Shown here piece after piece: positions 1 to 5,389 of a stretch of 5,389 bases of DNA. The position numbers and the translations under genes are program-made. The notes beneath the pieces were generated by a model. It did no database searches, had not been told where the DNA came from, and worked only from the letters and a program-made list of their open reading frames with translations. The first letter of the stretch is position 1. Every line of letters starts with the position of its first letter. The stretch covers positions 1 to 5,389 of the forward strand of contig JAOTWK010000266.1 in NCBI GenBank assembly GCA_029862935.1. Reading direction: 5' to 3'. The DNA is from Gemmatimonadota bacterium (GTDB lineage Bacteria > Gemmatimonadota > Gemmatimonadetes > Gemmatimonadales > GWC2-71-9).

Positions 1-198
1 GTCTTTCACCACGCGCGTCAGCACGTGGCCGTTGTGGGGCAGACCGTTGGCGGTCGGCGGCCCCTCGTAGAACACGAACGGCTCGCCGTCTCGTGTCGCC
101 TCGATGGTCCGCTGGAACAGCTGTTCCTGGTGCCACCGCTCCAGGATGCCGGTCTCAAACGCCTCGGGGGTGGTGAAGCCCAGCGGCTCGTACGTCAT
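1..198 (-). CDS. ileS: Isoleucyl-tRNA synthetase, N-terminal fragment (runs off left edge)
   Basis: Class I aminoacyl-tRNA synthetase that charges tRNA-Ile with isoleucine in the cytoplasm. Only the first 66 codons are in the window. Translating the minus strand from the ATG at 198-196 gives a start MTYEPLGFTTPEAFETGILE, then the segment EGPPTANGLPHNGHVLTRVV ending in KD. The EGPPTANG-x-P-H-x-G-H signature is the ATP-binding HIGH region of IleRS, of the kind seen in type 2 enzymes. ValRS, LeuRS and MetRS have different residues before HIGH. The motif reads HNGH: the two His and the Gly are kept, and Asn replaces the usual aliphatic residue. The ATG overlaps the TGA of the upstream PNP gene by four bases (ATGA), implying translational coupling as the fourth visible gene of the operon. 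The Shine-Dalgarno is weak (GGA about 7 bases upstream). The KMSKS, editing and anticodon domains lie outside. Confidence 0.93.
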   Translation of the reverse strand, partial: MTYEPLGFTTPEAFETGILERWHQEQLFQRTIEATRDGEPFVFYEGPPTANGLPHNGHVLTRVVKD

Positions 199-1022
199 CG
201 AGGCATCCGCTCGAGCACCCCAGTCACCAGCCGCGTCAGATCCGGCTCTGCCGCCTTGGCCATCGCGATGATCGTCGACACGTCGGCGGGTTCCAGTGCG
301 TCCGGCAGGCACTGATCGGTAATGATCGAGATCCCCAAGACCCGCATCCCGCCGTGCACCGCCACGATCACTTCCGGAACCGTCGACATCCCAACAACGT
401 CTGCGCCGATACCGCGCAGGAACCGGTACTCGGCGGCAGTCGAGAGGTTGGGACCGGTGACCCCGACGTACACGCCCTCCCGCAGCGTGAGCCCACTCGT
501 CCGGGCGACGTCGCGCGCCAGCGCCCGCAACTCCTCGTCATAGGGACGTGACATATCGGGGAAGCGCGGTCCCAAGCTGTCGTCGTTCGGACCGATAAGG
601 GGGCTGTCGCCGAGCAAGTTGATGTGGTCGGCGATGAGCACGAGATCACCGGTCGACCAGAGCGGGTGCATCCCGCCGCACGCGTTGGAGACGACGAGGG
701 TGCTGGCACCGAGGGCCCGCAGCACGCGAACCGGAAAGGTGATCTGCCCCAGACTGTAGCCTTCGTAGCGATGAAACCGTCCCTGCATCGCGACGACGGG
801 ATGCCCACCCAACTGACCGATTAGGAGCGTGCCGCTGTGCGACTCCACCGTCGGCTCGGGGAATCCTGGCAGTGTGTCGTACCCGATGGCCGCCTCGACC
901 TGGATCTCCTTGGCCAAGCCACCCAAGCCGGTCCCCAAGATGATGGCCACGGCCGGTTCGATCGACGTGTGCGCTCGTACCGCCGACACAGCGCCAGCGA
1001 TCTCCCCGCGAAGTGCGCTCAC
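195..1022 (-). CDS. punA: Trimeric-type purine nucleoside phosphorylase with MTAP-like base-site residues
   Basis: Phosphorolytic cleavage of purine (deoxy)nucleosides to base and ribose-1-phosphate in the cytoplasm (purine salvage; PNP/MTAP class 2 family). The 275 residues match the usual length. Visible motifs are the phosphate loop GTGLGGL (30-36), His62 in SHSG, QGRFHRYEGY (80-89), SNACGG (112-117), the long conserved segment DHINLLGDSPLIGPND (132-147), GPNLSTAAEYR (190-200) and GMSTVPEVIV (211-220). Aligned by eye to human PNP, Glu201 becomes Ser194, Asn243 becomes Asp236 and His257 probably becomes Val248. These are the residues of human MTAP (Ser178, Asp220, Val233), so adenosine or 5'-methylthioadenosine may be the real substrate; the overall sequence is still PNP-like. 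The GTG start is chosen because it overlaps the divIVA stop by four bases (GTGA) and leaves a normal N-terminus; a GGGG tract lies just upstream. The stop overlaps the ileS start. The family call is firm; the substrate, and so the symbol, is less certain. Confidence 0.93.
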   Translation of the reverse strand: MSALRGEIAGAVSAVRAHTSIEPAVAIILGTGLGGLAKEIQVEAAIGYDTLPGFPEPTVESHSGTLLIGQLGGHPVVAMQGRFHRYEGYSLGQITFPVRVLRALGASTLVVSNACGGMHPLWSTGDLVLIADHINLLGDSPLIGPNDDSLGPRFPDMSRPYDEELRALARDVARTSGLTLREGVYVGVTGPNLSTAAEYRFLRGIGADVVGMSTVPEVIVAVHGGMRVLGISIITDQCLPDALEPADVSTIIAMAKAAEPDLTRLVTGVLERMPR

Positions 1023-1513
1023 TTCAGCCCCGGCATACTTCCATCCCGCTCGTGATCGGCCAACGCATCCAACTGTGCGAGCTGCCGTTCCAACAGTCGT
1101 CGGAACGCCGCCAGGTAGGCGCCGAATTGGCGCTGCGCCTCTTCGATGTCGCGGCGGATCGAGATCTCGACCGACCGGGCATCACCGAGGATGTCGTCCG
1201 CCTTGCTGCGAGCCTCACGCATGGCCAGCTCGGATTCACGCTTGGCGGCATCCTCGACATCAGCACGGACTTGATGGGCCATCACGACCGCATCATTCAG
1301 CGCCTTCTCGCGTTCTCGGAAAGCCTTGAGTTGCTCGCGGAAGCTGCTGAGCCGTTCTTCGAGCGCTGCCCGCTCACGAAACAGCCGCTCGAGCTCCTCC
1401 GCGATCCGGCCGCGGAACTCCTCGACACTCGTGATGTCGTATCCCAGTGCTGCGCGGCGAAACTCCTGCCCGCGCACGTCCGCCGGCGTCAGCCGAAATT
1501 CATTGTCGTTCAT
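1019..1513 (-). CDS. divIVA: DivIVA-domain coiled-coil protein
   Basis: Cytoplasmic, membrane-associated scaffold of the DivIVA/GpsB family. Known members recognise curved membrane at poles and septa and recruit division or wall-synthesis proteins. At 164 residues it has a typical DivIVA length. The N-terminal domain holds RLTPADVRGQEFRRAALGYD (7-26) followed by VEEFRGRIAEELERL, the family's most conserved block. Phe18 with Arg19/Arg20 sits where Bacillus DivIVA has its membrane-inserting Phe and neighbouring basic residue. Residues about 30-155 are rich in Glu, Arg, Ala and Leu with heptad character and look like one long coiled coil with a short break. No transmembrane segment is seen. The ATG at 1513 overlaps the yggS TGA (ATGA). 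A good Shine-Dalgarno, GGGGAG, lies 8 bases upstream inside the last yggS codons. The gene between yggS and ileS echoes the ylmE...divIVA-ileS neighbourhood of Gram-positives. Whether it drives polar growth, division or something else here cannot be read from the sequence. Confidence 0.9.
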   Translation of the reverse strand: MNDNEFRLTPADVRGQEFRRAALGYDITSVEEFRGRIAEELERLFRERAALEERLSSFREQLKAFREREKALNDAVVMAHQVRADVEDAAKRESELAMREARSKADDILGDARSVEISIRRDIEEAQRQFGAYLAAFRRLLERQLAQLDALADHERDGSMPGLK

Positions 1514-2205
1514 GATGGGCGCTCCCCAAAAAGCACCGTCCCCAGACGCAACATGGTGGCTCCCTCCGCCACTGCCTGTCGATAATCGCCGGACATGCCC
1601 ATAGACAGCTCCGGAAGGCGTGACCCCGATGATTCCAGCCGCTCGCGAAGACGGCGCAACCCGGCAAACACGTCACGCTGCACGTGCTCATCGGACGTGT
1701 ATGGCGCCATCGTCATGAGCCCCGAGACTTCGAGGTGCGATGCCCCCTCGACGCGCGCCACTACCTGGGCCGCCTCTTCGGGATCACAGCCGGTCTTCTG
1801 TCCCTCTCCTGCCACGTTCACTTGGATCAACACCTGCAAAGGCACGCCCTCCCCGTTCCGCTCCAAGGCGCGCTCGAGCGCGTCGACGACGCGGACGCTG
1901 TCGACCGAGTGCACCCATCCGAACCGCCCGGGCACGTACTTCGCCTTGTTCGTCTGCAAATGGCCGATCAGGTGCCAGGTCGCGGAGAGATCACGCAGCT
2001 CCTCGAGCTTCGTCACCGCCTCCTGCACTCGGTTCTCACCAAGATCATGGATCCCGGCGGAGACAGCCTCCCGAGCCACGATTGGAGGGTGCCCTTTCGT
2101 CACGGCCACAATCCGCACCACCTGCCGCACACCTTCCTGCGCCTGCACGCTCGCGATCTCCTCGCGGACGCGCGCAAGATTCCCTTCCAGAGTCGTGACG
2201 GCCAT
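1510..2205 (-). CDS. yggS: YggS/PLPBP family pyridoxal phosphate homeostasis protein
   Basis: Soluble cytoplasmic PLP-binding protein with an alanine-racemase-like TIM-barrel fold (YggS, YlmE, PROSC). It has no established enzymatic activity; known members buffer free PLP and affect amino-acid and vitamin B6 balance. The 231 residues match the family. The PLP-Schiff-base lysine is Lys37 in IVAVTKGHP (32-40). Other signature blocks are LGENRVQEA (55-63), WHLIGHLQTNKAKYV (77-91), HSVDS (99-103), IQVNVAGEGQKTG (127-139), GLMTMAPY (162-169), LSMGMSGDY (200-208) and RLGTVLFGER (220-229, the phosphate-binding end). The ATG at 2205 gives the expected short N-terminal helix. The nearest purine-rich stretch, CAGG, ends only two bases before the ATG, so ribosome binding looks weak or atypical. 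It is the first visible gene of the left operon and overlaps divIVA by four bases. Its place beside divIVA matches ylmE of Firmicutes, where it lies in the sepF/divIVA cluster. Confidence 0.95.
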   Translation of the reverse strand: MAVTTLEGNLARVREEIASVQAQEGVRQVVRIVAVTKGHPPIVAREAVSAGIHDLGENRVQEAVTKLEELRDLSATWHLIGHLQTNKAKYVPGRFGWVHSVDSVRVVDALERALERNGEGVPLQVLIQVNVAGEGQKTGCDPEEAAQVVARVEGASHLEVSGLMTMAPYTSDEHVQRDVFAGLRRLRERLESSGSRLPELSMGMSGDYRQAVAEGATMLRLGTVLFGERPS

Positions 2206-2213
2206 AACCTGTT

Positions 2214-2242
2214 AAAGTAGTGGAACTTGGCAGCAGGTAACA
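2214..2242 (-). promoter_or_regulatory. Possible weak promoter for the yggS-divIVA-PNP-ileS operon
   Basis: On the minus strand TACTTT (2219-2214) could serve as a -10 box. The region upstream has only a poor -35 (CTGTTA at 2243-2238 or TGTTAC at 2242-2237). If this -10 is used, transcription would begin within a few bases of the yggS ATG, giving a nearly leaderless message, which would fit the lack of a properly spaced Shine-Dalgarno. The identification rests on weak sequence matches and on position only. Confidence 0.2.
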
Positions 2243-2262
2243 GTCTCGCATCTCGAGTCTTC
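2242..2262 (-). repeat. Three degenerate 7-base repeats, inverted relative to the 2294-2321 array
   Basis: On the plus strand the units are agtctcg (2242-2248), catctcg (2249-2255) and agtcttc (2256-2262). Read on the minus strand they become cgagact-like and so resemble the cgagacc units at 2310-2323. Plus-strand gtctcg (2243-2248) is exactly complementary to cgagac (2310-2315 and 2317-2322), so the two clusters could form a six-base-pair stem with a loop of about 60 bases. The units are degenerate and few, so chance is possible. Confidence 0.35.
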
Positions 2263-2293
2263 AGCGGTGGATGGTTCAGGCTGCGGCGAACCG

Positions 2294-2321
2294 ACTGAGA
2301 ACCGATGACCGAGACCCGAGA
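2294..2321 (+). repeat. Four tandem degenerate 7-base repeats (consensus accgaga)
   Basis: Read on the plus strand, the units are actgaga (2294-2300), accgatg (2301-2307), accgaga (2308-2314) and cccgaga (2315-2321). The last two differ by one base and the array lies wholly in the non-coding gap just downstream of the DUF2723 stop codon. Short heptanucleotide tandem repeats in intergenic DNA are known in several bacterial groups; I cannot tell from one copy whether this one is dispersed in the genome or chance. Confidence 0.45.
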
Positions 2322-2330
2322 CCTGCCTCC

Positions 2331-4922
2331 CTACTGCCCCACCGGCGTGTCTGCAGACGCGGGTGGCTCGTCGAACGGTGTGCTGCCGGTGCCCAGGGTC
2401 CCTGCCACCTCCGCCAAGTAATGCAGCTTGAGTCCGCGACGCAGGTTCTCCGCCGCACGTACGGTGTCGCCGTCAAGCTCGTAAGCCCACGACAGCCCGT
2501 AGAAGGGATAGCTCAGATTGATCGCGATGTTGCGGCTGGTGGGATCGAGCGTGAGGGAGTCCGGCTCGAACAGCCGTCCGTAGCGATAGATCTCCCACGC
2601 CAACGAATCCGTGCGGGCAACGTCGAGTGGCACGCCGAACAACCCGGGCGCGAGCCCGGTCGTGTCCGGGGGAATGTCGGCGTGGAGCTTGAAGACGAGA
2701 CCCTGCTGCGTGACGAATTCTCGGTACCGGCCCCAATTCGACGACCCGGCAGTCATCGAGAAGTAGACGGGTCGCCGATTCCAGTTCTCCTGGATCAGCC
2801 GCAAGATCAGCATGTCGTACGTGTACAGCGCCGAGTTCTCCGGATACGTCACCGTCACCCGACCGGCGCGAACCGTGATCGCACGATCGAGCAGCATAGA
2901 CTGGAACTCTTGGATATCGCGGTCGGTGAGCGTATGGAGCGCCGGCGGCACCGTGTCGGGCGCAAGGGACGCATACCAGGGTGCCTGATCGGGGTCAAAC
3001 GGCCGGACCGGGTTGTCGCGCAGCTGCCGGATGTACCAGTCGGTGTTGCCCAACGAGAGGTTCACGACGGACACGTCTTGCCGCATCCCCTCGACTTCTT
3101 GGAGGTACCAGAGAGGAAACGTGTCGTTGTCCCCGTTGGTGAATACGATTCCGTACGGCTCGACCGACTGCAGCAGGCTGTACGAGAAATTGCGAGCGAG
3201 ATCCGCTTCGGGTCCGTGTTTCCGACTGGCCGCCCGGAAATTGAGCACGAACGGCAACAGGGCGAGCAACAGCACGCCGGCCAGCAGCGGGGATGGAGCG
3301 ACGGTGTCGGCACGCTCGCTCGTGACTCGGGCTCGCAACCACGCATACAAGCCCGCCAACCCTATCCCCACGAAGACGCCCCAGAGCTGGAACGAGACGG
3401 TGAAGAAGTAGTCCCGTTCGCGCACCTCGTGCATCTCGATGCCGGGGTAGAGGTCCCATGCCAACGAATAGCCCGGCTTGAAGTTCATGTACCCCACGAG
3501 TCCGGGACCCGTGGTCAGAAACAGGATGATTAGCAGCCAGAACACCGACCGATCGCGCCGACGCAGGACCAGCGCGCCGTAGACCCCGAGCGAGATGGCA
3601 GCCAGGGTGAACGGCATGCGAACAGGGATCGGAATACTCCCACCGCCCGGCAACGGGATCGAGAACAGGGGGGTGTTGAGCGCGAACACCGGGTCGAACG
3701 GTGCGAGGCCGTTGGCCCACTGCCAATCGAAGTACTGCAGGTACATCTGGAACTGCTGCAACATGAGCGGGATGCTTCGCACGGTGTAGCAACGTGGCGC
3801 GCCAAACACGCTCTCGCCCCCGGGCGCGGGACCGTTCACCAACTGCGGGAGACACGCCAAGAACGCCCCAAGCCGCTCGATCACCCCTCCGTCCCGCATC
3901 GTGTAGATCGGATTGTCGATGGGCGAACGGGGCGGGTACTGCTCTCGACTGATGACGGCCCAGAGATCGCCCAGTGTCGAGGGATCCGCCTCGTTGATGA
4001 CGGGGCCGACCTGTGCCCGTAGCAACAGGAACAGGTAGGTGGACGCACCGAGCACGGCGATCGCCAGGACCGTTGCCGCAAAGCTGAATGCCCCGACCGA
4101 GGTGGCGTAGGCCGCAGCAGCCACGAATGCGAACCCGCCCAACACCAACAGCATTTCGTTGCCCAGCCCCACGCCGAGAAGCAGCGCCCAGACTCCCAGC
4201 ACCACTGCCCACTGCGCCCATTCGGTCCGCCGGTCCTGCTCCGTCGGGAGCGGCTCCGTGCGGAGGACGTGCCACATGAACCCGAGGAGTGCCGGACCGA
4301 CGAGCAGGGTCAGCAGGTGGTTGCCCAGTGACACCGCCGCCAAATAGACGATCAGCAGGAGGACATGTGGAGCGCGCTCCTTGCCCCGATGCGTCCTCCA
4401 GAGCCACGCGAGCCACGATATGGCCGCGATGCTGAAGGCAGACACCATGTAGACTTCGGTCTCGTTGGAATTCTGCCAGACGGTGAAGACAAACGCTGCC
4501 GTGATAGCAGCCGCGGCGGCCCCACCGAGTACAAAGATGCGATCGGTCGGGGCAGGCATCGCTCCGCGCTGAGCATCGACTTCGTCGTGCTGGAGTGCCG
4601 ACCATCCCTGGAGCGCCTGAGCTACCAAGAGAAAGAACAACCCAGCAGCCGCGGCACTGAACAGGGCCGTCAGGAGGTTCGTCCGGTAGGCGAACTCGCC
4701 AATCGGCACCAGAGTGGCCCATACATTCCCGATGAGCACGAACAGTGGCGTCCCGGGCGGGTGCGGGATGCCCAGAATCTTGGCGGCAGCGATCAACTCG
4801 CCCGCATCCCAGAATGTGACGGTAGGCGCGAGCGTCACGAGATAGCCGACGAGCACCACGGCCACGACCGCGAGTGCGAGCCGATAGGGTGGTGCCGTCT
4901 GATGCGTCTCGATGGAGTTCAT
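2331..4922 (-). CDS. DUF2723 (TMEM260-like) polytopic membrane protein, putative protein O-mannosyltransferase
   Basis: Large membrane protein of the DUF2723 family, whose human member TMEM260 is a protein O-mannosyltransferase; bacterial members are mostly uncharacterised. The ATG at 4922 gives 863 residues. An in-frame start at 5036 would add 38 charged residues overlapping cdaA and is rejected. The first hydrophobic segment (about 14-32) leads into FWDAGELIAAA (37-47) and GIPHPPGTPL (51-60); Asp39 or Glu42 in this first external loop is the likely GT-C catalytic acid. About 12-13 hydrophobic segments follow, at roughly 82-103, 130-148, 160-175, 187-217 (two), 239-300 (three), 436-478 (two), 508-528 and 546-561. 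A family block HEVRERDYFF lies at 498-507. The last 300 residues are soluble, with NGDNDTFPLWYLQEVEG (596-612), NTDWYIRQLR (626-635) and one TPR-like helix pair near 806-834. It starts 31 bases after cdaA, so cotranscription is likely. The Shine-Dalgarno is weak (GCGAG). Donor and acceptor are unknown. Confidence 0.85.
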   Translation of the reverse strand: MNSIETHQTAPPYRLALAVVAVVLVGYLVTLAPTVTFWDAGELIAAAKILGIPHPPGTPLFVLIGNVWATLVPIGEFAYRTNLLTALFSAAAAGLFFLLVAQALQGWSALQHDEVDAQRGAMPAPTDRIFVLGGAAAAAITAAFVFTVWQNSNETEVYMVSAFSIAAISWLAWLWRTHRGKERAPHVLLLIVYLAAVSLGNHLLTLLVGPALLGFMWHVLRTEPLPTEQDRRTEWAQWAVVLGVWALLLGVGLGNEMLLVLGGFAFVAAAAYATSVGAFSFAATVLAIAVLGASTYLFLLLRAQVGPVINEADPSTLGDLWAVISREQYPPRSPIDNPIYTMRDGGVIERLGAFLACLPQLVNGPAPGGESVFGAPRCYTVRSIPLMLQQFQMYLQYFDWQWANGLAPFDPVFALNTPLFSIPLPGGGSIPIPVRMPFTLAAISLGVYGALVLRRRDRSVFWLLIILFLTTGPGLVGYMNFKPGYSLAWDLYPGIEMHEVRERDYFFTVSFQLWGVFVGIGLAGLYAWLRARVTSERADTVAPSPLLAGVLLLALLPFVLNFRAASRKHGPEADLARNFSYSLLQSVEPYGIVFTNGDNDTFPLWYLQEVEGMRQDVSVVNLSLGNTDWYIRQLRDNPVRPFDPDQAPWYASLAPDTVPPALHTLTDRDIQEFQSMLLDRAITVRAGRVTVTYPENSALYTYDMLILRLIQENWNRRPVYFSMTAGSSNWGRYREFVTQQGLVFKLHADIPPDTTGLAPGLFGVPLDVARTDSLAWEIYRYGRLFEPDSLTLDPTSRNIAINLSYPFYGLSWAYELDGDTVRAAENLRRGLKLHYLAEVAGTLGTGSTPFDEPPASADTPVGQ

Positions 4923-4953
4923 GTCTCGCTGCGCGTGATGGCCCTGACGGGTT

Positions 4954-5389
4954 CTAGGCGGGAGAAGCGTCACCACGCGGTCCGGCGAGCGCAAGTCCCG
5001 ACTCGTGCTCGCCACCCAACTCCTCACGCACTCCATCGGGCGTCACACCGCGCCGGAGCATCCCTCGCACGGCCACGGAGATCTTGGATGTCTCTTCGGA
5101 GACGACGATGACCACCGCATCGGTTTCATCGGACAGACCCAGTGCGGCCCGGTGTCGCGTGCCCAAGGAACGGTCAGTGACAGGAAATTGGGTGAGCGGC
5201 AGCACACAGCCAGCCCCGACGATCTGGTCGCCGCGGATCACCACCGCGCCGTCGTGCAGTGGTGAATAGGGCGTGAAGATCGTGGCGAGCAGGTCGGCAG
5301 ACACCGTCGCGCGCATCACCGTTCCGCTCTCGAGAAACTGATCCAGGGACACGTCGCGCTCGATCGCGATGATTGCACCAGTCCCGTTG
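4954..5389 (-). CDS. cdaA: CdaA-type diadenylate cyclase, C-terminal part (runs off right edge)
   Basis: Makes cyclic di-AMP from two ATP; CdaA enzymes are membrane-anchored with the DAC (DisA_N) domain in the cytoplasm. About 145 codons are visible, all from the catalytic domain onward. The open frame continues past the internal GTG at 5352 to the edge, where the upstream codons read TGAIIAIERD and then VSLDQFLESGTVM, a DAC-domain block. Both catalytic signatures are intact: HDGAVVI (DGA codons 5253-5245) and GTRHRAA (RHR codons 5157-5149), followed by VIVVSEETSKISVAV. The three N-terminal membrane helices typical of CdaA would lie beyond the edge, so the assignment to CdaA rather than another DAC class rests on DAC-domain similarity and the short C-terminus with no DNA-binding (DisA) region. 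The tail after the domain (GGEHESGLALAGPRGDASPA) is Gly/Ala-rich and probably disordered. No ybbR/cdaR gene follows; the next gene is the DUF2723 protein. Confidence 0.92.
   Translation of the reverse strand, partial: NGTGAIIAIERDVSLDQFLESGTVMRATVSADLLATIFTPYSPLHDGAVVIRGDQIVGAGCVLPLTQFPVTDRSLGTRHRAALGLSDETDAVVIVVSEETSKISVAVRGMLRRGVTPDGVREELGGEHESGLALAGPRGDASPA

Larger units (their letters stand above)
2206..2330. other. Intergenic gap between DUF2723 gene and yggS; likely operon boundary
   Basis: This 125-base stretch is the only sizeable non-coding part of the window. It contains two clusters of degenerate 7-base repeats, annotated separately, and leads into yggS. I see no strong GC-rich hairpin followed by a T run on the minus strand after the DUF2723 stop codon, so a classical intrinsic terminator is not evident. 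A possible -10-like hexamer TACTTT is read on the minus strand at 2219-2214. The best -35 candidate, CTGTTA at an 18-base spacing, matches the sigma-70 consensus at only three of six positions, so a promoter here is a guess based mainly on the gap in an otherwise gapless gene series. Confidence 0.5.

Noticed and set aside
1013..1585. Plus-strand open frame of 190 codons opposite divIVA
   Set aside because: Exact shadow of the divIVA coiled-coil region; divIVA has the family motif, a good ribosome-binding site and overlapping stop/start signals on both sides.
2291..2330. Intrinsic terminator after the DUF2723 gene
   Set aside because: No stable hairpin followed by a T run is visible on the minus strand; the repeats there are direct, not inverted, within this stretch.
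2271..3533. Plus-strand open frame of 420 codons
   Set aside because: It lies antisense to the well-supported DUF2723 gene, has a composition rich in Arg, Gly and Val with no recognisable motif, and is the kind of long antisense frame expected in GC-rich coding DNA.
2995..4722. Minus-strand open frame of 575 codons in another frame
   Set aside because: Same strand as the DUF2723 gene but out of frame; its translation lacks the hydrophobic segments and motifs that the 863-residue frame shows throughout.
4923..5036. N-terminal extension of the DUF2723 protein by 38 residues
   Set aside because: It would overlap the cdaA coding end by 83 bases, is highly charged and lacks similarity to the usual short cytoplasmic N-terminus; the ATG at 4922 sits directly before the first membrane segment.
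4365..5111. Plus-strand open frame of 248 codons
   Set aside because: Antisense to the N-terminal part of the DUF2723 gene and the cdaA end; charged low-complexity translation with no family signature.
5353..5389. Taking GTG at 5352 as the cdaA start
   Set aside because: The frame stays open to the window edge and the upstream codons (TGAIIAIERD) match the conserved DAC domain, so the GTG is an internal Val codon and the gene is cut by the window.

Overview
This is a GC-rich, densely packed bacterial chromosomal segment. All six supported genes lie on the minus strand, so the window reads right to left: cdaA (partial), a DUF2723 membrane protein, yggS, divIVA, a purine nucleoside phosphorylase, and ileS (partial). 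There are no mobile elements, CRISPR arrays, or tRNA or rRNA genes. The gene set is housekeeping. The combination of a DUF2723/TMEM260-like protein, a trimeric-type PNP with a GTGLGGL phosphate loop, a DivIVA-domain protein and a type 2 IleRS suggests a high-GC member of Gemmatimonadota, the Bacteroidota/FCB group or a neighbouring phylum. That placement is inference; no marker in the window fixes the taxon.

Right part (5389-2331): the end of a CdaA-type diadenylate cyclase (c-di-AMP synthase) is followed after 31 bases by an 863-residue polytopic protein of the DUF2723 family (GT-C-fold, protein O-mannosyltransferase-like). The spacing suggests one transcript. No cdaR/ybbR gene follows cdaA.

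Middle (2330-2206): the only real intergenic gap, 125 bases. It holds two small clusters of degenerate 7-base repeats in opposite orientation and possibly the promoter of the next operon.

Left part (2205-1): yggS, divIVA, PNP and ileS form a very tight operon in which each consecutive pair overlaps by four bases (ATGA, GTGA, ATGA). It resembles the ylmE...divIVA-ileS order known from Firmicutes, with a PNP gene placed between divIVA and ileS. The genes link PLP homeostasis, envelope growth or division, purine salvage and tRNA charging.

I see no obviously new multi-gene system. The most interesting point is that the PNP carries several active-site residues expected of 5'-methylthioadenosine phosphorylase or 6-aminopurine-specific enzymes rather than of guanosine/inosine phosphorylase.
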